From positions 1 to 43,313 of the forward strand of contig JAFAMD010000008.1 of NCBI GenBank assembly GCA_019233755.1: a DNA stretch of 43,313 bases, written 5' to 3'. A model generated the notes under the pieces. The model searched no databases and was not told the origin of the DNA. It saw only the letters and a program-made list of their open reading frames with translations. The stretch is from Acidobacteriaceae bacterium (lineage in GTDB: Bacteria; Acidobacteriota; Terriglobia; Bryobacterales; Bryobacteraceae). Positions 35,631-43,313 of the stretch are shown piece by piece. The stretch's first letter is position 1. Every line of letters begins with the position of its first letter. The position numbers and the translations under genes were made by a program.

Positions 35631-35682
35631 GCAGGCGAAAGCGCCTGCGCCACAAGTAGGTGGGGCAGGCATTCAGCCTGCC
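35631..35682. repeat. Pair of intergenic hairpins (GCAGGC type)
   Basis: GCAGGCG-AAAG-CGCCTGC (35631-35648) and GGCAGGC-ATTCA-GCCTGCC (35664-35682) in the 133-bp gap between the ferritin-like gene and the GMC gene. Both are perfect 7-bp stems built on the same GCAGGC word. They look like a small dispersed intergenic repeat; they may also tune expression between the two genes. Confidence 0.6.
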
Positions 35683-35705
35683 GAGACCTGTGCCAGGCTG
35701 TTAGT

Positions 35706-36941
35706 TCAGTCAACTCCTTCGCGCTTCGCTGCATCAGCGGCTCTTGCCAATTCCATGACCGTCGTAAAGAATCCCTGATCTTGACCTAGAAAAAGGTTAT
35801 CCGCCGTGAATGACTCGATCGTAGCCACGGCGCCCCCATTCGCCGTCAGTGTCGGGCGAATTATTGAAACGCGGGGAAGATCAGCGGTAAGAAATTCGCA
35901 CGGCTCCGGTAAGATGAGGTTCGTCTGGAATAACTCGCTGCCCGCGGCCCGGTCGGCCGCAGAGAGCTGCGAGTTATGCTGATTTGTTGGGTTGTTGAAA
36001 TCGGGAAACGCCAGCTTAGTTACCGGATCGACCACCCCCGCGAAAGGCTGATTTACTGCATTTCCCGCCTTATCGTGCCATAGCGAAAAGTGGTCGACCT
36101 CCACTCCGCCGATGCTGAGAAGGATTCGCAGAACCTCGAGGCTCGTTGCCTTGAGAGCCAGTATGGGATAAAGGCTCGATCCGCCTTGCTCGATATATGC
36201 AAAGTGGAAGCCGGCTGTATTAGCTATGGATTGCATCCGCAACTGGTTCCTGGTCGCGCCGCTTACGGGAGGCACTAGCTGTGGTGTATCGGGCGGCGTA
36301 TCGGAATCGCTTACTGGAATGGCAGACTGATTCTTGATTTTGAGGAGCTGCGGAAATTTGGCCCCTAGATCGGGATTCTGTGTGCTCCGGTAGCGGAACC
36401 AGAAACTGGTGTCTACGTTGAGCGCTTGCAGGTTTGTGAGCCGTCCGAGCGTTTGATCGGACCCGGTTGCCTTGCTGCTTGCGAGGTTCCGGAACGCGTC
36501 AAGATCAGCGGGCGCCTCACCTTTGGAAATCAAATAAGCGTTAAGAAATGCTGCATGGCTTATCTCGTCATCGGTATTATCGGCGATGTACTGGGGCATA
36601 TCGCTATCTAAATTTTGGAGTGCGGCGATATAGCCGGGATTCCCTCCAGTTACTCCTCCCAGCTCGTTATATTGCAGCCAGAGATCGGCTTCGATAAGTT
36701 CTGCTGCCGCGGCAAACCGCAGCAGTGCGGCATCGCCCGGAGTGAGCCTGCTGCTGCTATTCGAAGCCGTCCGTGCAAATACGGTGCTGGCTGGCAGAAC
36801 TGCGCCGGCCACGCCGAGGGCATGCAAGAATTGGCGCCGTCTCACAACGCGTTCCCACTTGGTACTAAGATCTTCTTTCGTCAATTCGGTATGCTTCGTA
36901 TAAGATGCGATATCGATAATCGGATGTTTGTCTTCTTTCAC
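35706..36941 (-). CDS. Tat-exported ferritin-like domain protein (paralogue 1)
   Basis: 411 residues. Twin-arginine signal RRRQFLHALGVAGAVLPASTVFA (34-56) after a 33-residue leader. The ferritin-like bundle has a full di-iron ligand set: E81/E84 in helix 1, E126xxH129 (DDEISHAAF), E251 (FAYIEQGG) and E281xxH284 (GVEVDHFSLWH). Function in this family is not established; iron-dependent oxidation or dessication/stress roles have been suggested. The start GTG 36941 has AGGAG at 7 nt. Upstream of the GMC gene on the same strand; paralogous to the next gene. Confidence 0.88.
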   Translation of the reverse strand: MKEDKHPIIDIASYTKHTELTKEDLSTKWERVVRRRQFLHALGVAGAVLPASTVFARTASNSSSRLTPGDAALLRFAAAAELIEADLWLQYNELGGVTGGNPGYIAALQNLDSDMPQYIADNTDDEISHAAFLNAYLISKGEAPADLDAFRNLASSKATGSDQTLGRLTNLQALNVDTSFWFRYRSTQNPDLGAKFPQLLKIKNQSAIPVSDSDTPPDTPQLVPPVSGATRNQLRMQSIANTAGFHFAYIEQGGSSLYPILALKATSLEVLRILLSIGGVEVDHFSLWHDKAGNAVNQPFAGVVDPVTKLAFPDFNNPTNQHNSQLSAADRAAGSELFQTNLILPEPCEFLTADLPRVSIIRPTLTANGGAVATIESFTADNLFLGQDQGFFTTVMELARAADAAKREGVD

Positions 36942-37289
36942 GTTTACGCTCCTGGGTTATCTGGAGATCCAATGTGAGCGAGAGGGTAACTGCACGTTTG
37001 TTTCTGCTTCGCTCCAACCGTCTCGCCCAAGAGTAAGCGAGTATCGAGATAACCTTTGTCACGCTTCCGTAAACTGCGTGTAAAAAAACAACTGATGCCG
37101 AAAGACTGCATTGCCCGTGCGGTTGTCCACGCGCCTGCTGTGCGCTGAGAACGATAGTAATTACTTCTCGCCTTTTGTCGTTTTGGGAAAGGACCTTCAC
37201 TAGCCGTTTGGAAAGGAAGGTCCCTCAGGTAGACAAGTGTCTAAGGCTCTACCGGCAAAAAATGCCGGCAGGCCTCCGCGCTAAGCTTC
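36942..37289. other. Intergenic region between the two ferritin-like genes
   Basis: 348 bp without a credible gene. It contains an 8-bp inverted repeat GGACCTTC/GAAGGTCC (37191-37198 and 37216-37223) and a hairpin CCGGCA-AAAAA-TGCCGG (37252-37268). The latter follows the end of the upstream ferritin-like gene by 22 bp but lacks a U-tract. The promoter of the 36941 gene is probably here. Confidence 0.45.
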
Positions 37290-38426
37290 CTACACACATT
37301 CCCTCTGCGCTTCATCCGCATCTTCGGCCAGATCACGCAGAAGCTCAAAAAATTCCTTGTTGGTTTGGCCGTTAAAGAGTCCGTCTGCAGTCAGCGCCTT
37401 GACAGCCCCCATGGCAGCCCCTTTTGTCGCCGTAGGCCGAATGATGGAGCACACGGGGAACATTCGGCTGAGGAACGGGCATGGCTCAGGCATAATCAAA
37501 TTGGTCTGAAACTCCTCCCCTCCAGGGTTGACATTCAAATTTGGAAACACCAAAGTGGCGTCGTTTGGGTCAGTCAACGGTGCCAGTGGATCGGACACAG
37601 CATTGCCTGCTTTGTCGTGCCAGGTCTGAAAGTGGGCTGTCTCCGTTGGCCCGATGCTGAGCAGAATCCGCAGCACCTCCGGGTCCGTGACTCTCTGTGC
37701 CAGCGAAGGGTAGAGACTGCTTCCCCCCTGCTCGATAAAGCCGAAGTGAAATCCCGCCGTGTTGGCAATCGCCTGGATGTGATCGCTCGGGCTCAAGTCG
37801 TTATCGCTTCTGGGAATCGCCGGATGTTTCCCCTTCGCAAGGCCTTTAACAGCCTGCTCAAAGGTGAACGAGGGATCCAGATCGGGGTTATGGTCGCCGT
37901 CGCGGTACCGTGTATACCAGCTCGTGTCTACAGTAAGTTCCATGAGGTTTGTGAGCCGCCCTATCTGGTTAGCTCCCGTCGCTTTGCTGCTCGGTATGGT
38001 GGCGAAGTGACTCAGGTCCACCGTGTCCGCGCCCTTTGAGGCCAGATAAGCGTTGATGAACATAAAGTGAGAGATCTCATCATCGGCGTTGTCGTGTATG
38101 TACTGCGGCAGGTCCGAATCAAGAAGCTCCAATTTGGCCATGTAGATCGCACTTCCTCCGGTGGGTAAGCCGGGAAGATCGCTCAATTGAGTGCCGCCAA
38201 GTTCCGCGTACTGCAGCCACAGATCGCTTTCAATGATTTCGGCGGCAGCCAGGAATCGTAAAATGGCGGCATCTCCCTTCCTAAGGGATCCGCTGCTCTC
38301 TTCGGCGAAAGCCTTCACGCTTGTGCCGAGTAGCGCGCCTCCCATGGTTGCCGTCCCTGCCGCCGTTAAGCTCTTCTTCAAGAACGAGCGGCGGCCCTCC
38401 GTAGTTTTCTTTCGATTCAGTTGCAT
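37290..38426 (-). CDS. Tat-exported ferritin-like domain protein (paralogue 2)
   Basis: About 378 residues from ATG 38426, chosen because GAGGGG precedes it and the upstream 26 codons look non-native. Twin-arginine signal GRRSFLKKSLTAAGTATMGGALLG, then a ferritin-like bundle with E63/E66, E117xxH120 (DDEISHFMF), E232 (FGFIEQGG) and E262xxH265 (TETAHFQTWH). Clearly homologous to paralogue 1 throughout but diverged, with differences in loops (GGTQLSDLPGLPTGGSA). Together with GMC and hydrolase genes it forms a same-strand cluster of exported proteins. Confidence 0.88.
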   Translation of the reverse strand: MQLNRKKTTEGRRSFLKKSLTAAGTATMGGALLGTSVKAFAEESSGSLRKGDAAILRFLAAAEIIESDLWLQYAELGGTQLSDLPGLPTGGSAIYMAKLELLDSDLPQYIHDNADDEISHFMFINAYLASKGADTVDLSHFATIPSSKATGANQIGRLTNLMELTVDTSWYTRYRDGDHNPDLDPSFTFEQAVKGLAKGKHPAIPRSDNDLSPSDHIQAIANTAGFHFGFIEQGGSSLYPSLAQRVTDPEVLRILLSIGPTETAHFQTWHDKAGNAVSDPLAPLTDPNDATLVFPNLNVNPGGEEFQTNLIMPEPCPFLSRMFPVCSIIRPTATKGAAMGAVKALTADGLFNGQTNKEFFELLRDLAEDADEAQRECV

Positions 38427-38728
38427 TACGTTATTTCCCCTCTTGCCTAACATGGCGGTTAGAGCCTCGATTCTTCTTTCGAAGCCTTTCACCGCCTGTG
38501 GCAATAGTCGGGCTATTTATTCCAAGAATATGTCGTGAAAACGTTATTTTGTTGTAAGTGCTCCTCCACGGCAGACAACGCCGACAAGATTGCCTAGAAT
38601 CGGTTGCATTCTCGTCTTGGTCTTGGAATGCGGCGTAATCGCTGCGACTCATGGGAGCCTCAGCTTCTCATCGCTCGTGGTTGGCTTCGCAGGAAAGAGA
38701 AGGAAGATTATGCTCGCGCGGCACGCAC
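38427..38728. other. Intergenic region upstream of ferritin-like paralogue 2
   Basis: No gene seen. The AT-rich stretch at about 38515-38560 is the likely promoter zone for the 38426 gene. CTTGGAATAAATAGCCCGAC on the minus strand (about 38503-38523) could be an ECF-type -35 region, but the -10 is unconvincing. Confidence 0.35.
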
Positions 38729-38747
38729 AAAAAAATTACATTTGTAA
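38729..38747 (-). terminator. Weak terminator after the PEBP gene
   Basis: On the minus strand TTACA-AA-TGTAA (38747-38736) is followed by seven Ts (38735-38729), 34 nt after the PEBP stop. The stem is short and AT-rich. Confidence 0.3.
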
Positions 38748-38781
38748 ACGAGCAGTTCTTATTCGTCGCGCAACTTGCGTA

Positions 38782-39441
38782 TTACTGGCCGGGGACTGCC
38801 GAATAAAGCCCGGTAATCTGTGCAGTTTCCAACACGTGGCCGTGCCTTCCGGCCTCAATCAACGCGTGATATAACGTCTCGGCCCCTGCGGGAAAATCCG
38901 CCGATGCCGAAAACAACTGGAGTTCTATATCGAGCGCATAAACCGTAAAGACATATTGATGGACGAACGGCATAAGGGTCTTGGGCGGGCATGGCCCGTC
39001 ATAACTCAGATCGCCGAAATCGTTGCTGATCTGTTCGCCATACGTGCTGCCGGCTATACCGGCGTTCGCGGGAAGTCCGGTTGCCGCCGGAGATATATTG
39101 TAAATCCCCCAGTGTGTAAACGCTGCTGTAACATCGTATGCAATTACTACGAAACTGCGCGTACGGCTGGGAGCATGCGTCCAGGATAGCTCCGGAGATT
39201 CATTTCCCCCCGGGCTTCCATCAACCGAGCACGCGTTAGAGCCATTCTGTATGATGTTGTGGATCGTACTTATAGGCAGTACGGAATCGTTCTTGAAGGT
39301 TGCGCTGCGTACTCGGAATTCTCGTTCATGCCGTTGGCCGTGGTCATCGTCTGCGGCATGGATCAGAGTCGGCGTCAGCACGCAAAGCGCGAGCGCTATG
39401 CGCGCGGTTAGCAAAAGTCTCCTCTTTGTGCTGGACTCCAT
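38782..39441 (-). CDS. Secreted PEBP-family (YbhB/YbcL-like) protein
   Basis: 219 residues from ATG 39441, preceded by AGGTGGAG. Signal peptide (RRLLLTARIALALCVLTPTLIHAA). The phosphatidylethanolamine-binding-protein fold shows SPELSW, a DVTAAFTHWGIYNI strand, the YDGPCPP ligand-pocket motif and HQYVFTVYAL. Bacterial members are of uncertain function. It lies 77 bp downstream of the anti-sigma gene and may be cotranscribed with the sigma/anti-sigma pair, or be one of their targets. Confidence 0.88.
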   Translation of the reverse strand: MESSTKRRLLLTARIALALCVLTPTLIHAADDDHGQRHEREFRVRSATFKNDSVLPISTIHNIIQNGSNACSVDGSPGGNESPELSWTHAPSRTRSFVVIAYDVTAAFTHWGIYNISPAATGLPANAGIAGSTYGEQISNDFGDLSYDGPCPPKTLMPFVHQYVFTVYALDIELQLFSASADFPAGAETLYHALIEAGRHGHVLETAQITGLYSAVPGQ

Positions 39442-39518
39442 GTCGTACTCTCCACCTGACAGAGTATAGAGTGAATTCCCTCTTCGGTTCGCTCGGCAAA
39501 ACCGGCAGATCGGTTCGG

Positions 39519-40301
39519 TCATTCCGATCTTTGTTTACGCCATAGCCCCTGCTTGAGAATTCCCACTATGGCTCCTCCCAGCCCGCCCAGGACCATCGCC
39601 CCTAAATGCCAAACAATCATGTGCGCGGAGTTCTCAATCGGGCAGCGGAGCGCCAGGACAGCCACTCCCAAAAGTCCGGCAAAGAATCCCGCTGTTGCGC
39701 CCGTTTGAACGGGTGACGAAGCAAATCCTTTTCGGAGAAAAGACCAGAGGAGGACGCCGCTGGCAAGTGTGTAAATGGATCCCAACCGCAGGCATCCCAC
39801 GCCGCGAGATACAAACAGGGTGAGGTCAAAGTTTCGAAATAATGCGGCCGACAACAGAACCAGCAGAATCATCGAGACGGCGATAACCCAGGGCGGATTC
39901 GTCCTTCTCTTTGAGCCTGGAATCATCAGTTGAACAGTCGCAGCGGAAAACCAGACCGCGCACAGCAAAACCACTGTGTAATAAGCAACGCTTTGGTAGG
40001 CATTGAGTACGTGGAATCCTCTATAGTCCACGGGAATTCCGCCCATCATTGCGAAGGCGATGAACAGAGCCACCAGCGCCCAGATGAGCGTCCTATCAGA
40101 AGGCAAAGGGTGAACGGGTGTTAGTGATGTTGTGATGAGTCTCTCGATCTGGTGAATGCGTCCGTCATCCACCTGAGGTTCCGGTGCTTTCAGCGCTTCG
40201 AGCATCGCCGTACATCCCGTGCACGATAGAAGATGATCCTTTGCGGCCTCTGTCAGCGGCCGGCCTGCGGACAACAGCTCTTTTAGGCCTTCACAATTCA
40301 T
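39519..40301 (-). CDS. Membrane anti-sigma factor: zinc-type N-terminus plus six-helix NrsF-like domain
   Basis: 260 residues. The cytosolic N-terminus has C3 and H23xxxC27xxC30 (HLLSCTGC), the zinc anti-sigma motif. About six membrane helices follow (near 71-90, 103-125, 138-157, 166-187, 198-218 and 228-250), as in NrsF/DUF1109 anti-sigma factors, including CPIENSAHMIVWHLGAM. The ATG overlaps the sigma factor stop (ATGA), so expression is coupled. The combination of both anti-sigma types in one chain is notable. It should sequester the ECF sigma factor until an envelope or redox signal. Confidence 0.8.
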   Translation of the reverse strand: MNCEGLKELLSAGRPLTEAAKDHLLSCTGCTAMLEALKAPEPQVDDGRIHQIERLITTSLTPVHPLPSDRTLIWALVALFIAFAMMGGIPVDYRGFHVLNAYQSVAYYTVVLLCAVWFSAATVQLMIPGSKRRTNPPWVIAVSMILLVLLSAALFRNFDLTLFVSRGVGCLRLGSIYTLASGVLLWSFLRKGFASSPVQTGATAGFFAGLLGVAVLALRCPIENSAHMIVWHLGAMVLGGLGGAIVGILKQGLWRKQRSE

Positions 40302-40867
40302 GTCTCGCGTCCAAAGAGCTCACGTAGTTTCTCATAAGCGCGGTGTGCCTTCTGTTTGACGGCGCCGACGCTGGTTCCCGTAGCTCGTGCTACCTCTTCT
40401 AAGCTGAGGTCCGAAATCTTCAGCAGAAGAATGACTTCCCGCTGGCTGGCCGGAAGCGTGTCCAACAGATCCTCCAGCTTCGGAAGCTCTCTTCGCGGTG
40501 TTTCCGGCGCTGCCATTTCGGCCAGATGCTCGCTTTGTACTTCGCGAGCGCTCGTCCTTCTGCTGCGCCGGTACTGGTCTATTCGAACCCGCCGCGCGAT
40601 CGCATAAATCCACGGAAGCACCGGTTCCCCTGCTCGGTACGTGCGCCGCGCGCCGTGAATTCTTAGCCAGAAATCCTGAAGCAGGTCTTCCGCCAGCGAC
40701 CGGTCCCGCACATTCGCAAGATAGAACTGATAGATCTGCGGGCTAAGCTGAGTCACCAGTCTTCCCGCAGCTTCTGCGTCGGATTGCTGGTATCGCTGCA
40801 TAAGGGATTCCAGTTCCCCGGGCGCTGCCGCCTGCTTTGATAAACGCTCCTCAGGCACCGGAGACAC
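40298..40867 (-). CDS. ECF-type RNA polymerase sigma factor
   Basis: 189 residues. Region 2 lies at about 22-105 (AEDLLQDFWLRIHGARRTYRAGEPVLPWIYAIARRVRIDQYRR). Region 4 lies at about 131-186 (LDTLPASQREVILLLKISDLSLEEVARATGTSVGAVKQKAHRAYEKLREL). The spacing is normal for an ECF factor, with no extra C-terminal domain. The start is GTG 40867. Cotranscribed with its anti-sigma gene. A GGAAC...GTAC pair upstream may be an autoregulated promoter. Confidence 0.93.
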   Translation of the reverse strand: MSPVPEERLSKQAAAPGELESLMQRYQQSDAEAAGRLVTQLSPQIYQFYLANVRDRSLAEDLLQDFWLRIHGARRTYRAGEPVLPWIYAIARRVRIDQYRRSRRTSAREVQSEHLAEMAAPETPRRELPKLEDLLDTLPASQREVILLLKISDLSLEEVARATGTSVGAVKQKAHRAYEKLRELFGRET

Positions 40868-40875
40868 CAGCGCGC

Positions 40876-40903
40876 CGTACTAGTAAATTCGCAGGCGTTC
40901 CCC
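40876..40903 (-). promoter_or_regulatory. Possible ECF-type promoter of the sigma operon
   Basis: Minus strand GGGGAAC (-35-like, 40903-40897) and GTACGG 16 nt downstream, just before the sigma gene. GGAAC is the usual -35 of ECF promoters; the -10 is a weaker match. Confidence 0.3.
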
Positions 40904-41096
40904 GAAAAGTAACGGTCGTGGGCGAAATCAGGCCCGCGCTTCCGCTGCGAAACAGCGTTGCTACCGTCGTGCCGCTAACTGTTGGCCGCCGCCACTGGCT
41001 TCGGGCAAATGTCACACTGCCTGACATTACACAACATCACCGGAAACCTCGATGCATCAGGGGAAACTCTCACGGCTCTTGCGGAGTCGATGGGAC

Positions 41097-41567
41097 ATGA
41101 AAACGATCCTGTTCTCCGCTGCTCTGTCAATCCTCTCACTCTCGGCGTACGCGCAGAACCCGGCCGGCGTCAACTTTAAAATTGTGTCTGCTTCGGGCTC
41201 GGGAAATTTCTGTATGGACGCGCAAGATAACCGAAAGGCGGACGGTACGAACGTATTTATGTATACGTGCCACGGCCGCGAGAATCAGCGCTGGGCGATT
41301 ACCACGGCAACGCAGGGTAGCGCGATTATCGGGACAGGAGGTTATTGCCTGGATGTTCGAGGGGGTGCCAAATCGCCGGGAGCTCCCGTTCAGCTTTATC
41401 AGTGTCATTTCGGCGGCAACCAGCGATTTTTGATAGGTAGCGACGGAACTATTAAGGAGCAATCATCGGGCAATTGTTTGCAGGCCAAGGCCGACAAGGA
41501 CGGCGCTCCTATTGTCTTGGCACCCTGCAAGGGCGCTCCCACGGAGAAGTGGCGTTTTGAGCAATAA
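41097..41567 (+). CDS. Secreted ricin-type beta-trefoil lectin
   Basis: 156 residues. Signal peptide MKTILFSAALSILSLSAYAQ fixes ATG 41097. One beta-trefoil with three repeats: NFCMDAQDN...NQRWAI, GYCLDVRGG...NQRFLI and GNCLQAKAD...EKWRFEQ. Each repeat has the Cys pair and a QxW or related motif. It probably binds carbohydrate outside the cell; the enzyme it might serve is not fused. Divergent from the sigma factor gene and upstream of the phospholipase C-like gene on the same strand. Confidence 0.88.
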   Translation: MKTILFSAALSILSLSAYAQNPAGVNFKIVSASGSGNFCMDAQDNRKADGTNVFMYTCHGRENQRWAITTATQGSAIIGTGGYCLDVRGGAKSPGAPVQLYQCHFGGNQRFLIGSDGTIKEQSSGNCLQAKADKDGAPIVLAPCKGAPTEKWRFEQ

Positions 41568-41720
41568 CCCCCGGATCACATGTGATAACCCAACCCAGAC
41601 TTGATCTTGCACGCGCGCTGTTTGATGAAGTTGCGACTGTCAGGTGACTTCGCAAAACTCTCAACTTCCGGGTTGCGCAAACCGAGTTGCTTGAAAGGCA
41701 AGCTCTGGCGCCACAGACAA

Positions 41721-43025
41721 ATGACAAGGAGAACCTTTCACTCCAGGACTATCCTCTTCCTGATCATCTTCTCCATTGCGTCCCCGACTGCTGGTCCCTA
41801 CTCGGTCCAGACTCACGAGCAACTCATTGATATTGCCTGGGAAGGCCAAATCCGGCCGATCCTGCTCAAACGCTTCCCTACCATTACGGAGGCCCAGATC
41901 CAGGAGGCTCACGCCTACGCCTATGGCGGTTGCGCGATTCAAGACCTGGGCTACTATCCGTTCGGCAACGCCTTCTTCTCCGATCTCACGCACTACGTGC
42001 GCTCCGGAGATTTCGTCCTCAGCCTCATGCACAATGCGAAAACCCCAGACGAGTTTGCCTTCGCCATCGGCGCGCTGTCTCATTACGTCGGCGACTACTT
42101 CGGGCACGCATACGCTGTAAACCATTCGGTTCCAGTCGAGTTCCCTGGCCTAAAGAAAAAATATGGTCCCGTCGTCAACTACGCGCAGTCGCCGCATGCC
42201 CACGTCCGCACCGAGTTCGCCTTCGACATCAATCAGCTCAGCAAGGGTCGTTTCGCACCCCCGGGTTATCTGGATCACGTCGGCCTTGAAATCTCCCGCC
42301 CTCTGCTCCGCCAGGCTTTCTATCAAATTTATGGCCTTAATCTGCGCGACGTCATCGGTGACCAAGCCACCGCTCTCAAGATCTATCGGAAAGGTGTTCG
42401 CCATTTCTTGCCTAACATTGCGGAAGCGGAAGCAATCTTGCATAAGAAGGGGTTCCCGCAAGATACGCCGAGCGACGAATTCGATCGGCTCCGAACTGAA
42501 CTTCTTCGCAGCGCCCAAGAGAACGGGTGGAAGCAATACACCAAGCCTCCCGGCGCCGGCAGTCACCTGTATGCCGGTTTCATCTTCATACTTCCCAAAT
42601 TCGGCCCGCTTTCTATGCTCGCGATCGAAGGCCCAACCACCCACACCGAAGAACTCTACATTCACAGTGTTAGCCGATCCGTCAGAGCCATGCGACTCGT
42701 TTTGACCAATTTCGATAGCATCGACACCTACATCGCCAACCGCGACCTCGATACCGGTGAGATTGTGAAGCCCGGCGGTTATCCACTCACGGACAAGACC
42801 TACGAGCGCTTGCTGGCCACCGTCACTCAGGACCCAAAGTCTCCCGTCCCAGCTCAGCTCAAGCACGATCTCGAGAGCTACTACTCCGATCCCGGCGCCC
42901 CCATCGTCACCAAAAAGAACGCGAAGGAGTGGAAAGCAGTCCAGTCCAATCTGAAAATTCTCACAACCATGTCCACAACCGGCAACATGGCCCCCACTTC
43001 TCACCAAGTCCTCGACCCTGATTAA
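41721..43025 (+). CDS. Secreted zinc-dependent phospholipase C-like protein
   Basis: 434 residues from ATG 41721, the first Met before a signal peptide (ILFLIIFSIASPTAG). The next ~130 residues have the His/Asp pattern of the zinc-dependent PLC superfamily: YSVQTHEQLIDIAW, AHAYAYGGCAIQDLGYYPFGN, FFSDLTHYVRSGDF and GALSHYVGDYFGHAYAVNHS. Candidate zinc ligands are H32, H64, H91, H121, D125 and H129. The C-terminal half is unassigned. Phospholipid cleavage is inferred from family only. No RBS stands out. Confidence 0.82.
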   Translation: MTRRTFHSRTILFLIIFSIASPTAGPYSVQTHEQLIDIAWEGQIRPILLKRFPTITEAQIQEAHAYAYGGCAIQDLGYYPFGNAFFSDLTHYVRSGDFVLSLMHNAKTPDEFAFAIGALSHYVGDYFGHAYAVNHSVPVEFPGLKKKYGPVVNYAQSPHAHVRTEFAFDINQLSKGRFAPPGYLDHVGLEISRPLLRQAFYQIYGLNLRDVIGDQATALKIYRKGVRHFLPNIAEAEAILHKKGFPQDTPSDEFDRLRTELLRSAQENGWKQYTKPPGAGSHLYAGFIFILPKFGPLSMLAIEGPTTHTEELYIHSVSRSVRAMRLVLTNFDSIDTYIANRDLDTGEIVKPGGYPLTDKTYERLLATVTQDPKSPVPAQLKHDLESYYSDPGAPIVTKKNAKEWKAVQSNLKILTTMSTTGNMAPTSHQVLDPD

Positions 43026-43313
43026 CCTACCCCATCACGCAATCCAAATTATTCATTGCCCGTGATGTGGTCCGTAAGTATTCAATCGGCCGCCTGCCGG
43101 TGCCGCCGGTACCGACCCCCCTCACACTCGCTCGCTCTTATCGAAGGTTGGTTGCCATTTGGCTTAGCAGCCCGTGGCAGAACCCCTGGAATTTCTGAGA
43201 TAACAGCAGGGCCGAGATGAGTAAGTTCGTCGAAACAGAATAGAGGCTGAGGTGGAGTATGTGGCGCCGGTGCGTCGATTTTCGCTGTTTCGGCTGCTAC
43301 ATAGCAGCAAAAA
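43026..43313. other. Non-coding tail of the window
   Basis: No gene supported. An inverted repeat CATCACG/CGTGATG (43033-43039 and 43061-43067) follows the phospholipase-like gene without a U-tract. A short frame from ATG 43217 stops after a few codons. Confidence 0.35.

Overview
The window looks like chromosomal DNA from an acidobacterium, probably close to Solibacter/Bryobacter. This rests on gene content, not on a database search. The clues are very large TonB-dependent receptors with a carboxypeptidase-regulatory-like N-terminus, an orphan MacB/FtsX permease of the ADOP type, Tat-exported ferritin-like proteins beside a GMC oxidoreductase, a zinc-dependent phospholipase C-like protein, a PEP-CTERM protein and a high-GC coding style.

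Layout. 88-177: tRNA-Ser(GGA), minus strand. 258-9167: the cell-shape cluster mreB-mreC-mreD-mrdA(PBP2)-rodA followed by an RNase E/G gene, all minus, with start/stop overlaps at mreC/mreD and mrdA/rodA. 9280-12778: a beta-propeller protein (+), rsmE and a GAF-sigma54 activator (-); the activator has a perfect 16-bp palindrome upstream. 12779-15414: a secreted TPR protein (-) and a divergent PEP-CTERM protein (+). 15415-16013: a scar with the decayed C-terminus of a tyrosine recombinase and a frameshifted fragment that recalls abortive-infection-type proteins. 16014-24427: two near-identical TonB receptors in tandem, preceded on the same strand by a membrane-tethered winged-helix-like protein. 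A GTAC-centred motif lies upstream of all three genes. 24519-27375: an ADOP permease and a gamma-glutamylcyclotransferase-like gene. 27592-29926: small hypotheticals and a phosphoribosyltransferase. 30028-32319: a large TPR lipoprotein whose 3' end and terminator are duplicated around an 84-bp palindromic element. 32691-38426: a minus-strand cluster of two Tat ferritin-like proteins, a GMC oxidoreductase and a Tat alpha/beta hydrolase. 38782-40867: ECF sigma factor, zinc-motif six-TM anti-sigma factor and a secreted PEBP-family protein. 41097-43025: a ricin-type lectin and a zinc-dependent phospholipase C-like protein, both secreted.

How the genes work together. The mre/mrdA/rodA block builds the elongasome. 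The accessory half is mostly envelope and export functions: nutrient receptors with a candidate cognate regulator, secreted redox and hydrolytic enzymes, and an ECF system. The best candidates for undescribed biology are the winged-helix/TonB regulon with its shared motif, the ferritin-GMC-hydrolase export cluster, the duplicated RBS/start hairpin at 28192-28247, and the duplication plus palindrome at 32269-32671. All conclusions come from reading the sequence; no alignment or search was run.
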